NCBI GenBank assembly: GCA_002212985.1
Contig: NBMY01000077.1
Coordinates: forward strand, 1-64,000
Source of the DNA: Sphingobacteriales bacterium TSM_CSS
GTDB lineage: Bacteria > Bacteroidota > Bacteroidia > Chitinophagales > UBA2359
DNA length: 64,000 bases
Direction of reading: 5' to 3'
Position numbers and translations under genes: made by a program
The notes under the pieces: model-generated
What the model was told of the DNA's origin: nothing
Database searches by the model: none
What the model saw: only the letters and a program-made list of their open reading frames with translations
Shown here: piece by piece, positions 18,119 to 26,081 of the stretch
How the letters are laid out: every line of letters begins with the position of its first letter
How positions within the stretch are numbered: position 1 is the stretch's first letter

Positions 18119-18676
18119 ATGAAAACCTTTGTAAAAGCATTTGTTTTTTTAGCCCTTTTTGCTGCCTTTGCCCATGCTGCCTTTGCCCAAAGTAACAACA
18201 TACAGTTGTCGCCTGCCAATTCCAATTTCCAAAACATTGCCGTTAACCCAGGAATTGTGGCAGTTTTGGCATCATCGCAAATTACCGGCACCATTACTTT
18301 TTCAAAATCGCTGGGTATGCCGGCCAATTTTACCGACAAGGTAAAAACAAACATGAAAGCCTACAAGTACGATTTGGTAAACGGACAACTTAAAAATCCC
18401 CAATTGTTGAATAACCTGAGCATTGCCATTACTGATGCTACTACTGCTTCATCGGCTTATTATAAGTTTAACTACGTGTTGAGCGGCAGTATGCCAACAG
18501 GCAAACCCATTGTTGTGGGTATAGGTGATTTTTGCGTGGAAAGTTGCGGCGGACTGGGTGGCATACACATGGTGTTTGCTACCAACCCCCAAACGCTTAT
18601 TGCCGTTCTTACCAGTTCCGATAAAGTATTTGAAAACTACAACTTTACCGCCGATAAACAGGCCATTCCTTATTAA
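18119..18676 (+). CDS. Secreted protein of unknown function (paralogue A)
   Basis: A 185-residue protein with a clear signal peptide (residues 1-23, ending AFAQ). I do not recognise the family. It is a paralogue of the next same-strand gene (18976-19527): shared blocks include TGTITFSKSLGMPANF, the block KAYKYDLVNGQLKNPQLL, and SGSMPTGK. Two cysteines (CVESCGG) lie near residue 140. The mature protein is probably a compact beta-rich domain. A strong terminator follows 42 nt after its stop, so the two paralogues are separate transcripts. The gene is a convincing coding region because the paralogue conserves the same frame. Confidence 0.78.
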   Translation: MKTFVKAFVFLALFAAFAHAAFAQSNNIQLSPANSNFQNIAVNPGIVAVLASSQITGTITFSKSLGMPANFTDKVKTNMKAYKYDLVNGQLKNPQLLNNLSIAITDATTASSAYYKFNYVLSGSMPTGKPIVVGIGDFCVESCGGLGGIHMVFATNPQTLIAVLTSSDKVFENYNFTADKQAIPY

Positions 18677-18717
18677 TGCTTGTCTGTACCAGTTTTCTAT
18701 TAATATACTAACTGCTC

Positions 18718-18745
18718 CGGCCCTTTGTCTTTTGGCAAGGGGCCG
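18718..18745 (+). terminator. Rho-independent terminator between the two paralogues
   Basis: A GC-rich stem (cggccc / gggccg, extended by a tt/aa step with one bulge) is followed by ttttgttttt. It is 42 nt after the stop codon at 18676. Confidence 0.75.
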
Positions 18746-18975
18746 TTTTGTTTTTACCGCGTTAGGTATCCTTTGGAAAACCTGCCTTGCACAAACCGGA
18801 ATGGTTTTGCTTCGGGTTATGCAGGCAAACGGCAGTGTGGTCATAAAACAGAGTTTGCTGATGATGGGCGCTGGCGCTTTTGTTAAAAAAATTGTCAGCA
18901 AACGGTTACAATTGCGCCCGTCGGTTTACCAATTACCGAAAACAACATAAATAAACCATCTAAAAATTCAAAACT

Positions 18976-19527
18976 ATGAAAGCAACATTACCAGCAATTC
19001 TTTTTGTTACCGGCATTTTTTGTTTTACGGCTGTTTGGGCCGGCAATACCACCCAAATTTCGGGTGTTGTGATGTTTCCTAAATCTATGGTTGTGCCGGC
19101 AGATTTTGCGGCTTCGGTGACAGCTAATATTAAAATATACAAGTATGACATGGTAAACGGGCGCTTACATAACCCTCAGCTGGCAAGCGGATTAACCGTA
19201 ACCATAAGTGGCATTACAACACCTGACGATGCCAACTATTACACCCTTGGCTATGCCATAAGTGGCAACTTGCCAGAAAACAAGGTGTTTATTGTAATGA
19301 TTGAAAATTTCACCTTACCCAGCCCCGTTGGTTGTGGCGAGTTGCAGTTTATGTTTAACATTACCGGCAAATCACCAATTATTAAGCCCGAAGCAAATAC
19401 AGCCGTTGACAACTATAACTTCAGTGCCACATCAACATTTTTTCGGCAGAATGCTGCATACAACGCCCTTAAATTTGTAGAAAGCAACCGCCCCGAGGGG
19501 GCATGGCATAATGCGCTGGTTTATTGA
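18976..19527 (+). CDS. Secreted protein of unknown function (paralogue B)
   Basis: A 183-residue exported protein (signal peptide about 1-22, ending VWAG), homologous to the gene at 18119. Aligned blocks: ISGVVMFPKSMVVPADF, IKIYKYDMVNGRLHNPQL, the AISGNLPENK turn and a core strand before NYNFSA. It lacks the signal-proximal insert of about 25 residues found in paralogue A. No catalytic motif is visible. The intervening 300 bp hold the terminator at 18718 and no other gene. The pair looks like a tandem duplication that has diverged considerably. Function unknown; a surface or periplasmic role is inferred only from the signal peptide. Confidence 0.76.
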   Translation: MKATLPAILFVTGIFCFTAVWAGNTTQISGVVMFPKSMVVPADFAASVTANIKIYKYDMVNGRLHNPQLASGLTVTISGITTPDDANYYTLGYAISGNLPENKVFIVMIENFTLPSPVGCGELQFMFNITGKSPIIKPEANTAVDNYNFSATSTFFRQNAAYNALKFVESNRPEGAWHNALVY

Positions 19528-19574
19528 TTGCTGTTTTATGCTAATACAAGCAATGCCGCCCGCTGCACTTTACC

Positions 19575-22484
19575 TCAGGTGTTGCGGGTTTTGCGTTTAA
19601 GCTGGTGCCAGCCGTAAAATGCCAGCACTGTGGCGGGCAACAGGCATAAAAGCCAAAAAACAAACGCATGTTGGGTGGGTATGGGTTGTGTGTTGCCCAG
19701 TTGCACAAAGGTTGCCCAATAAAAAGGGTAGGAGGTAAGACGGTCGGCAGAGGCGAGAAAAGCAAGTTTGGCTTCTTGCAAGGCAACATCTTTGTTTTTT
19801 TGCTGCATTAAATTCTGGTAAAAAGTTTGCATAATTTGCCGGGTACTGGCATCGGCTGCTTTCCATAAACTCATTACTATGCTGGGGCAGCCGGCATAAA
19901 TAAAGCCCCTCGACAGGCTCATAATTCCTTCGCCTTTCTGAACCTGTCCTTCTCCGGTGCTGCACGCACTCAACACTGCCAAATCGGCGTTCAGGTTCAT
20001 GGTGTAAAGCTCGTAGGTATTCAGTTCAGCTTCATCTGCGCTCGCGCCGGGAGGTTGGGTAAACAGCAGCTTTGAGTACATGGGGTTTTGGTCGTTTACC
20101 TCGCCGTGCATGGCTAAGTGTATAATTTTATACTTACCGGCCATGTTCTTAAAACGTTCTTTGGTGGCAGTTTGGTCTAAAAAAGCCTGGCCGCCGGTAA
20201 GCTGGGCAATTTGCGCTACTTCCTCTACAGCGCCTTGCAGTTGTGCCTGTGTATCCTGTGGCGGGTTGTTATTGCCCGGCTGCTGTATATATTGGGGAGC
20301 AAAACCGGCAAACAGTTTGGCGGCTGTTTGGTGGTGGGCAGCTGTTTGTTGCTCCAGCAGCAATGTTGCCGATGCACCGTAGCTTATGGCATAGCGCTGC
20401 AACAGGTACAGCGGTGCCAAGGTTCTGAAATCGGCACGGGTGCTGTCGGGGAGGGTTGGCAGCAGTATTTCAAAGGGAAGGTAACCCAGTTTTCCATCGG
20501 GCACAATGATGAGGCGGTTTATTCCTGCGGGCATTTGTGCCAAAGGCTGTTGCAGAAGGGTATTATACAGGCGGTGTGCACATTGTGTAAATACGGCAAA
20601 AGCCTGTTTTGTATTCCGTTGTACTGCACCGGGTTGCGAAAGCAGGGTGCGTATTGTATCGAGGTCTTGTTCAAAAGCAGGCGTTTTGTTCAATGTGTAC
20701 AGAACAGCAGTAGGGCGGGTTACCACTATGGCATAAATAGAGGAATCGGCGGTAAAATAGTTAATGAGAGCCGTATTTTCGTTGAGCAATTTACCCGATA
20801 TATCGGCAATGCCGGCTGTTTTGGCCTCAAATTTAAGCCGGTTGTATTGCGGGTACTGTTGTTCTATGAGTTGGGTAAGGCGGTTGCTTTTCCGGCGCAG
20901 GTCAAACAGTTTTTTATCGGTTAATTGCAAACTGTCATCAGGGGCTTGTTGCTGCTGCATTTCAAAATAATGCTGTTCTGTTTGTGCAAGGGTTTCGCGC
21001 AGTTGCCGGTCTTCTTCCAGCAGCTTTGGCGGCAGGTTGGAAAACAGGCGGGCTTCGTTGTTTTGAACACTTTCCAGCAAAACGGCAGCTTTGTACTGCT
21101 CGGCAAAAAGCAAAGCGGTATCTGCCATGTGCTGGTTGGGTTGATGGGCATATAGTTGTGTAGCAGCCCACATGGCACGTTCAAAGTTGGAATAGGTGAG
21201 GTTTGACAGTTTGAGTTTTGATAGTTCCGATGCATAACTGCGGCGCAAAAAATTAATATGTTTTGCGGCCAACCCGAAACAGGACAGCGCCCGGTGCAGC
21301 AGCACGGTATCGGGTTGATGCCGGTATAGTTGCAGCCAAACTTCGCCCTTTGATTGCAGAATATCGAAAAGCCAGGGGTCGGGTATAAAGTGTTTTTCCG
21401 ATGGGTTGGCGGTTGGCATCGTATCGTTAAAGAAAGGCAGTAGGGCAGTAAGGGCATTTTGGTAATATTGCAAAGCCTGTGCCGGCTGGCTAATATCGGC
21501 ATAAGCGCCGGCTATTCCTGCATAAATACGGGTAATATCGCGGTGTTTATCTCCGTAGAGTTGTTTGGCAATGTTAAGCGATTGGCGGTAACCTGCAATG
21601 GCCTGGTCGAAATTGCCCTGCTGCTGTTGCACCTGCGCCATAGAAAGATAGGCGGCAGATACATACTCATGCGTGTTTCCGTATTGGTGAATAAACAGTT
21701 GCAGCGCTTGTTGCAGGTAGCTGCCGGCTTTACCAAACTGCTGCTGCCCCTGGTATGAGGCGGCAATATTGGTAAACACCACCGCCCTGAAACCATCATC
21801 GGGTTTCAACAGTGCAAGGGCGCGGTTAAATTGTTCCAACGCTTTGTCAAAATCGTTCCAGTTTTGGTAAACAATTCCCAAATCGTTGTAGATACGGGCG
21901 GCTACTTCCACGTCGTTCAGTTGCAGGCGTATGCGCAGGGCTTCGCTCAGGTGGTCGGTAGCCTGCTGGTAATCCATGCGGCGGCCGTAAATGTTGCCAA
22001 TATTTTTTTGAAGGGTGGCTACGGTGGCATCTTCAACGTGGTGTATTTCAAAAATGGCAACCGCCTGTTGGTAGGCAATCATGGCGCTGTCGAATTTGCC
22101 CCATATATCGTAGGCGGTGCCCAACCGGGTAAGTACCCGGGCGGTAATGGTATCGGTAGCGCCAATTTCTGAAAGGGCAATTTGGGCGGCTTGTTGCATG
22201 TGCTGAACAGAAGCCTGAAAGTTGCGGGACGATTTATAAATTTCGCGCACTTTATTTATACAGTCAAACCATTGCTGCCAGTTTCGGGCTGTTTTGTAAC
22301 CGTTGGCAGCCTGTTGGAATAAGGCAATCGCGCTATCGGGCAAGTTTTGTTTTTGCAGCCTATTGGCTGTTTCATATAAGCTGTCGGTTGGGTCAATGCC
22401 TTGCGGCGGGGCAAACACAGTAAAAGCCAGCAGCAATGCCACTGCTGCCCCTGTACACAATATGGCTGCCGGTTTAAGTAACAA
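19575..22484 (-). CDS. TPR repeat protein with C-terminal CHAT peptidase domain
   Basis: A 969-residue protein. An N-terminal hydrophobic segment (1-25) is followed by many tetratricopeptide repeats (about 30-400), a helical linker, and a CHAT domain (about 650-930) related to caspases. The catalytic dyad is present: H in IIHLAMHGEVND and C in LAVLSACSTGEG, followed by GEGIMSLSRGFIYAGCPSIVMSLW. A final transmembrane segment (FVFWLLCLLPATVLAFYGW) and a basic tail (KRKTRN) suggest membrane anchoring. CHAT proteins are proteases in some immune and regulatory systems. No effector, gasdermin or CRISPR genes are nearby, so the target is unknown. The start is TTG at 22484; no in-frame ATG precedes the hydrophobic segment. 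Confidence 0.9.
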   Translation of the reverse strand: MLLKPAAILCTGAAVALLLAFTVFAPPQGIDPTDSLYETANRLQKQNLPDSAIALFQQAANGYKTARNWQQWFDCINKVREIYKSSRNFQASVQHMQQAAQIALSEIGATDTITARVLTRLGTAYDIWGKFDSAMIAYQQAVAIFEIHHVEDATVATLQKNIGNIYGRRMDYQQATDHLSEALRIRLQLNDVEVAARIYNDLGIVYQNWNDFDKALEQFNRALALLKPDDGFRAVVFTNIAASYQGQQQFGKAGSYLQQALQLFIHQYGNTHEYVSAAYLSMAQVQQQQGNFDQAIAGYRQSLNIAKQLYGDKHRDITRIYAGIAGAYADISQPAQALQYYQNALTALLPFFNDTMPTANPSEKHFIPDPWLFDILQSKGEVWLQLYRHQPDTVLLHRALSCFGLAAKHINFLRRSYASELSKLKLSNLTYSNFERAMWAATQLYAHQPNQHMADTALLFAEQYKAAVLLESVQNNEARLFSNLPPKLLEEDRQLRETLAQTEQHYFEMQQQQAPDDSLQLTDKKLFDLRRKSNRLTQLIEQQYPQYNRLKFEAKTAGIADISGKLLNENTALINYFTADSSIYAIVVTRPTAVLYTLNKTPAFEQDLDTIRTLLSQPGAVQRNTKQAFAVFTQCAHRLYNTLLQQPLAQMPAGINRLIIVPDGKLGYLPFEILLPTLPDSTRADFRTLAPLYLLQRYAISYGASATLLLEQQTAAHHQTAAKLFAGFAPQYIQQPGNNNPPQDTQAQLQGAVEEVAQIAQLTGGQAFLDQTATKERFKNMAGKYKIIHLAMHGEVNDQNPMYSKLLFTQPPGASADEAELNTYELYTMNLNADLAVLSACSTGEGQVQKGEGIMSLSRGFIYAGCPSIVMSLWKAADASTRQIMQTFYQNLMQQKNKDVALQEAKLAFLASADRLTSYPFYWATFVQLGNTQPIPTQHAFVFWLLCLLPATVLAFYGWHQLKRKTRNT

Positions 22485-22536
22485 AATGTCTTTATTTTTG
22501 GGTAAAACAGTTTAACTATACAGCTATAATCTGTAT

Positions 22537-22571
22537 TTTGCAGTAAAAATAGCGGTTCTTTTGTACTTTTG
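22537..22571 (+). promoter_or_regulatory. Candidate promoter for the coiled-coil exported protein gene
   Basis: TTTG at 22537-22540, a 23-nt spacer, and TACTTTTG at 22564-22571. The leader to the ATG at 22762 would be about 185 nt, which is long; I see no gene in that stretch. Confidence 0.42.
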
Positions 22572-22761
22572 GGCGTTTTATTGCATTTGCCGTAACTTGT
22601 CAGGTTATTTTTGCGGCAAGGCGGCGTTTTTTACCCGGTCTGCCTGCATTCATCGCACTACAACTTGTGGCAGGTTACCAAAAAGTTTGTTTTGGCATTT
22701 GTTTGGCACAACGGTTATGCTTTTTTATTTTTCTATCATTTAAACTGTATTGCACTTCACT

Positions 22762-23553
22762 ATGAAACAACTAATGCGCACTGTGTTTACCTTATGGGTC
22801 TTTGCAGCAATTTTGAGTATGGGTATTTTATTTCGGGTTCAGGCGCAACCTCCAAAAGGCAATGCACCTGTTACCCCTCCGGCTTCGGTAAAGCAGCAGC
22901 AGTCCGCCGACTCGCTCCTTGCGCCTATGCCCGAACCGCCCAAAATTGAAATTGCCGAAAGTTATGAAACTATATATTCGCATCAAGGTCCAACCATAAG
23001 AATTAACATACCGGCAGCCGACCTGAAAAATGTTGAAAAAGCGTGGGTAAAATACCTTAAGAATTTTAAGGGCAAAACCAAAGGCACCAGAGGGGAGTTT
23101 TATACCGGCGGCGCAAATATTAACGGAGTGGGGGCGTTGGTAAACCTATACTCAAAAATTGACGGAAACGATAAAGGCGCTTTATTGAAATTGCAGGCCG
23201 ATATAGGCGGCGGTACTTACCTTAGCTCAAAAACCGATGCTGCTAAATTTGCGGTTATGCAAAAAATATTGCTCGATTTTGCCATTAGCGAATCTGTAAG
23301 AGCCTATAAAAATGTGCTTATGAATGAGGAAGGCAACTTGTTGGAACTTGACAACGCAAGAACCGACTTGAAGGATACCGAAACCGGACTAATGGAAGAG
23401 CTTACCAACCTTCGTGCAGCTATGCAACGTACAGAAGCGCAACTGGCAGAAAACAAGGAAGCACAGAAGCGCTTAAATTACGACATTAAAAAGCAGATAA
23501 ATATTGTTGAATATATCAAAAGGGCGCTTGCAAGTGTGGGGCAGCAAAAATAG
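22762..23553 (+). CDS. Exported protein with C-terminal coiled coil, unknown function
   Basis: A 263-residue protein with a signal peptide (about 1-28, ending RVQAQ), a proline-rich linker (about 30-65), a conserved-looking globular part (about 70-190) and a charged coiled coil (about 195-250). The globular part has RINIPAADLKNVEKAWVKYLKNF and FYTGGANI, which resembles other Bacteroidota exported proteins of unknown role. I know no name for it. I chose the ATG at 22762 over a TTG four codons upstream. It is divergent from the TPR-CHAT gene, sharing about 280 bp of intergenic DNA, and converges with the phosphodiesterase gene. Confidence 0.75.
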   Translation: MKQLMRTVFTLWVFAAILSMGILFRVQAQPPKGNAPVTPPASVKQQQSADSLLAPMPEPPKIEIAESYETIYSHQGPTIRINIPAADLKNVEKAWVKYLKNFKGKTKGTRGEFYTGGANINGVGALVNLYSKIDGNDKGALLKLQADIGGGTYLSSKTDAAKFAVMQKILLDFAISESVRAYKNVLMNEEGNLLELDNARTDLKDTETGLMEELTNLRAAMQRTEAQLAENKEAQKRLNYDIKKQINIVEYIKRALASVGQQK

Positions 23554-23584
23554 GGTTGTCTTCGGCGTTGAAGTTTCTGGCTTT

Positions 23585-24550
23585 TCAAGGTGCGGCTACC
23601 AGCCTGCCGTGATTTACAAACAACTCCATAGCGGGGTTTCCGGCCCAGTGCGCAGGTGGTTGCAAGCCCAATAACTTGGCAACGGTTGGGGCTATATCAT
23701 AAATTTGGAGGCTGTTTTGAATGGCATAACCTTTTTTTATGCCCGGCCCGCAAATGATAAAGGGTGTGTTGCATTCTTCGGGTGTTTGGCCGCCGTGGTT
23801 GTGGTCAATACCGCCATGGTCGGTGGTAATAATAAAAACGGTATTCGCCGCCATTCCCGATTTATTGACAGCAGCTACTATGCGGTTGAGCAGCGCATCG
23901 GTAGTTTCTATGGCTTCAATATAAGCCTTTGACCCATAACCGAAAATGTGTCCGGCATGGTCCACATTATCAAGGTGCAGGAAAGTAAACGCGGGCTTAT
24001 GTTTTTTAATATATCGGGCTGCGCAGTTAACTGTCATAGATTCGTTGCCAGTGTGCGTAAACCTGCCAGGTGCGAAGGGTTCTATAAGCCGTTTCAAATC
24101 TTGCCATTGGTAGAAGCAGGCGGTGGTGGCATGGGGGTGTTGGCGGCGCAAAATTTCAAACAAAGAGGGCACCGGTAGTTCATAACCGCTGTTGGAGGAG
24201 GTTGTTTTTCCTGTATCTGGCGCTTTCCATCCATTTTTATAAATGCCGTGTACTTCCGGTAATACACCGGTTAACAAAGACGCCCAGTTGGGGCTGCTTA
24301 GGGTTGGCTGTACCGGTTGCACTTGCATAGACCATGCTCCGTTTTTGCGCAATCCATCTATTACAGGAGTACTTGCACGCAACAATCCGTCTGTGGTAAG
24401 CCCGTCAATGCCAATCATTACTACATGCATTGGCAGGCCGGTGCAAAGCGCATGGTCGGGCTGTGGGTAAATGTTGTTGTTTCCTGTTACAAATAAAGGT
24501 TGTACATACAGCATGTACAACACTGTTACCAGCAAGTTTAGAAAATGCAT
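23585..24550 (-). CDS. Exported alkaline phosphatase-superfamily phosphodiesterase (type I phosphodiesterase/nucleotide pyrophosphatase)
   Basis: A 321-residue protein with a hydrophobic N-terminal signal. Metal and nucleophile motifs of the family are in order: MIGIDGL (metal aspartate), TLSSPNWASLLTG (nucleophile region), LHLDNVDHAGHIFG (D, D, H) and ITTDHGGIDHNHGGQ (D, H, H). The fold hydrolyses phosphodiesters or sulfate/phosphonate esters outside the cytoplasm; the natural substrate cannot be inferred. Size is near the minimum for the family, with no extra domain. The start ATG is at 24550. A -7 promoter-like element lies about 32 nt upstream of it. Confidence 0.88.
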   Translation of the reverse strand: MHFLNLLVTVLYMLYVQPLFVTGNNNIYPQPDHALCTGLPMHVVMIGIDGLTTDGLLRASTPVIDGLRKNGAWSMQVQPVQPTLSSPNWASLLTGVLPEVHGIYKNGWKAPDTGKTTSSNSGYELPVPSLFEILRRQHPHATTACFYQWQDLKRLIEPFAPGRFTHTGNESMTVNCAARYIKKHKPAFTFLHLDNVDHAGHIFGYGSKAYIEAIETTDALLNRIVAAVNKSGMAANTVFIITTDHGGIDHNHGGQTPEECNTPFIICGPGIKKGYAIQNSLQIYDIAPTVAKLLGLQPPAHWAGNPAMELFVNHGRLVAAP

Positions 24551-24581
24551 GTTTTGATGCGTTTTTTTTTAAATAGCGCCG

Positions 24582-24589
24582 CAAAATTA
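24582..24589 (-). promoter_or_regulatory. Candidate -7 element for the phosphodiesterase gene
   Basis: Minus strand TAATTTTG (TAnnTTTG), about 32 nt upstream of the ATG. A short palindrome gtacatgtac lies just upstream at about 24604. No good -33 element at standard spacing. Confidence 0.36.
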
Positions 24590-24640
24590 CGAAAAATAAC
24601 ATTGTACATGTACCGTCCCCAAAAATGGCAATATAGTTTG

Positions 24641-25189
24641 TTACTTCCAGTCCTGTTTTAAGATACTGTAAACCCGTAAATTTACAAAGCGTCCATTGAG
24701 CCACTCGCTTTGTCGTTCGGTGCCTTCGTAGGCAAAACCCAGCCGCAGGGGTATGGCGCTGCTTTTGTCATTGCCTTCGGCACATCTAATTACAATACGG
24801 TTCAGGTCATAAAAATCAAAAGCCATGTCAATTAAACCCCTGCAGGCACGTGTCATAATACCGCGCCCCTGCCAGGATTGTCCCAGCCAATAACCAATAT
24901 AGGCTTTGCGGTTAAAAGTATCAATAAAATGCAAATCAATCAGCCCGGTAATTTGGTTTTTGTACCAAATGGCATACACTACCTGCTCCAGCCTGTTTTT
25001 TTTCGAGGTGGTTTGTCTTATAAACTGCTCGGTTTGTTTGGCGCTTATGCTGTACATTACCCATGGCAGCCAGGTCGCAAGATAACTTCGGCTGCTTTCT
25101 ATCAGCGCGTAGAGGGCGGCCGCATTGGCCGGTTCTGCCGGTTTTAGTGCAATTTCGTGGTCAACGGGTATGGTTATATATTGGCTCAT
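24641..25189 (-). CDS. GNAT family acetyltransferase (RimJ/RimL type)
   Basis: A 182-residue N-acetyltransferase. The acetyl-CoA-binding motif A reads YWLGQSWQGRGIMTRACRGL, with the Q-x-x-G-x-G core, and LNRIVIRCAEGNDKS with PLRLGFAYEGTER is the typical motif B region. RimL-type enzymes acetylate the N-terminus of ribosomal protein L7/L12, while related RimJ-type proteins act on other amines or antibiotics; the sequence does not decide. The ATG at 25189 gives MSQYITIPVDHEI and is the natural start. It is probably transcribed on its own; a TACCTTTG element lies upstream. Confidence 0.9.
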   Translation of the reverse strand: MSQYITIPVDHEIALKPAEPANAAALYALIESSRSYLATWLPWVMYSISAKQTEQFIRQTTSKKNRLEQVVYAIWYKNQITGLIDLHFIDTFNRKAYIGYWLGQSWQGRGIMTRACRGLIDMAFDFYDLNRIVIRCAEGNDKSSAIPLRLGFAYEGTERQSEWLNGRFVNLRVYSILKQDWK

Positions 25190-25278
25190 GGCGTTGCATT
25201 AAATTTTAGGGTGTTTTGATCATTAAAAAATAGGCGGTTGGTAAAACCCGGCATATTATTATGTACTTTTACCGTTTA

Positions 25279-25286
25279 CAAAGGTA
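25279..25286 (-). promoter_or_regulatory. Candidate -7 element for the acetyltransferase gene
   Basis: Minus strand TACCTTTG (TAnnTTTG), 90 nt upstream of the ATG at 25189. The divergent gene at 25332 has a similar but imperfect TACTTTTA on the plus strand nearby. Confidence 0.4.
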
Positions 25287-25331
25287 GCATTGTCACTGCA
25301 ATATAACCTAACTAATTTCAATTTTCACTCA

Positions 25332-25889
25332 ATGAGCAACAGGAGCTTGTTTTTCTTAACCGTTACCTGTTTTGTGGTGCAAGTTCTGGTCATAACCACC
25401 GCCTGCAGCACTTCAAAAACACCGCTAACCACCATGGACAAACCCCAAAACACACCGCAACCACCTGTTTCAATCAAATATATAGAGGTGATTTTAAATC
25501 CGTCAAATCGCCAAACCGCACTCCTGCCTTTTAACCCGTCCGACTCAATTTTGACCCGGGCTGCCAAAGAAACCAATTTGCAAACACTCATCGGGGTGTT
25601 ACAGTTCAATCCTGCCATGCACCCCGTTTCCAGCGTACTTACTATGAACGGCTGGGATGTTCCGCTTACCGGCATTCGCATGATAGAAGCCCGAAGCCCC
25701 ATGCCCATTACCATAGAACCCCTTCAAATGGGTAAGTTGGCTCTGGTACAGGGTTTTTTTCACGGAGCAACGCTCTATCAGGCACACATTATTGCCGTAT
25801 TTTCCGATACGCCCATGGATTTGTTGTACCGGCTGTTGGGCAACAACTGCCCCGATATAGAACCCTTTTTGCAACGGGCAAAAGACTAA
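25332..25889 (+). CDS. Putative lipoprotein of unknown function
   Basis: A 185-residue protein with an N-terminal hydrophobic segment (about 5-22) ending VITTACST, a possible lipobox with the cysteine near residue 24. The rest has alternating hydrophobic strands (KYIEVILNPSN, VSSVLTMNGWDVPLTG, KLALVQGFFHG and HIIAVFSDTP), suggesting a small beta-sandwich. I do not recognise the family. The start is the ATG at 25332; a GTC-led longer frame upstream is not needed. It is divergent from the acetyltransferase. A GC-rich hairpin follows the stop codon. Confidence 0.68.
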   Translation: MSNRSLFFLTVTCFVVQVLVITTACSTSKTPLTTMDKPQNTPQPPVSIKYIEVILNPSNRQTALLPFNPSDSILTRAAKETNLQTLIGVLQFNPAMHPVSSVLTMNGWDVPLTGIRMIEARSPMPITIEPLQMGKLALVQGFFHGATLYQAHIIAVFSDTPMDLLYRLLGNNCPDIEPFLQRAKD

Positions 25890-25904
25890 AATTGCTTTGT
25901 TAGG

Positions 25905-25945
25905 CTTGCCGCCGTAAGCATTATACACCACGCAAAGGCGGCAAG
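25905..25945 (+). terminator. GC-rich hairpin after the lipoprotein gene
   Basis: A perfect 9-bp stem (cttgccgcc / ggcggcaag) with a 23-nt loop, 15 nt after the stop codon. No T tract follows, so it may act as a transcript-end stabiliser rather than a terminator. Confidence 0.35.
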
Positions 25946-25998
25946 AGCGGCAGTACGGGGTAAAAAATAGATTTTCGGTTCACTTTCCTTGCAGTTTG

Positions 25999-26030
25999 TT
26001 GTATAAACCGCGCTTTATGGCGTATTTTTG
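25999..26030 (+). promoter_or_regulatory. Candidate promoter of the P5C dehydrogenase gene
   Basis: TTG at 25999-26001 (part of tttgttg), a 21-nt spacer and TATTTTTG at 26023-26030. The ATG is at 26082, giving a leader of about 45 nt. Confidence 0.52.
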
Positions 26031-26081
26031 TGGCGCAAAAAAATTGTTTAACCGCTGCCAAAGCCCTCAAAATTTTTTCCT

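Noticed and set aside
18525-18950. 141-residue open frame over the end of paralogue A and the spacer
   Set aside because: It overlaps a supported gene and a terminator, and its protein has no signal or motif.
19905-19935. Copy of the tgagcctgtcga motif inside the TPR-CHAT gene
   Set aside because: It encodes the conserved MSLSRG stretch of the CHAT domain, so the match to the intergenic repeat is probably by chance.
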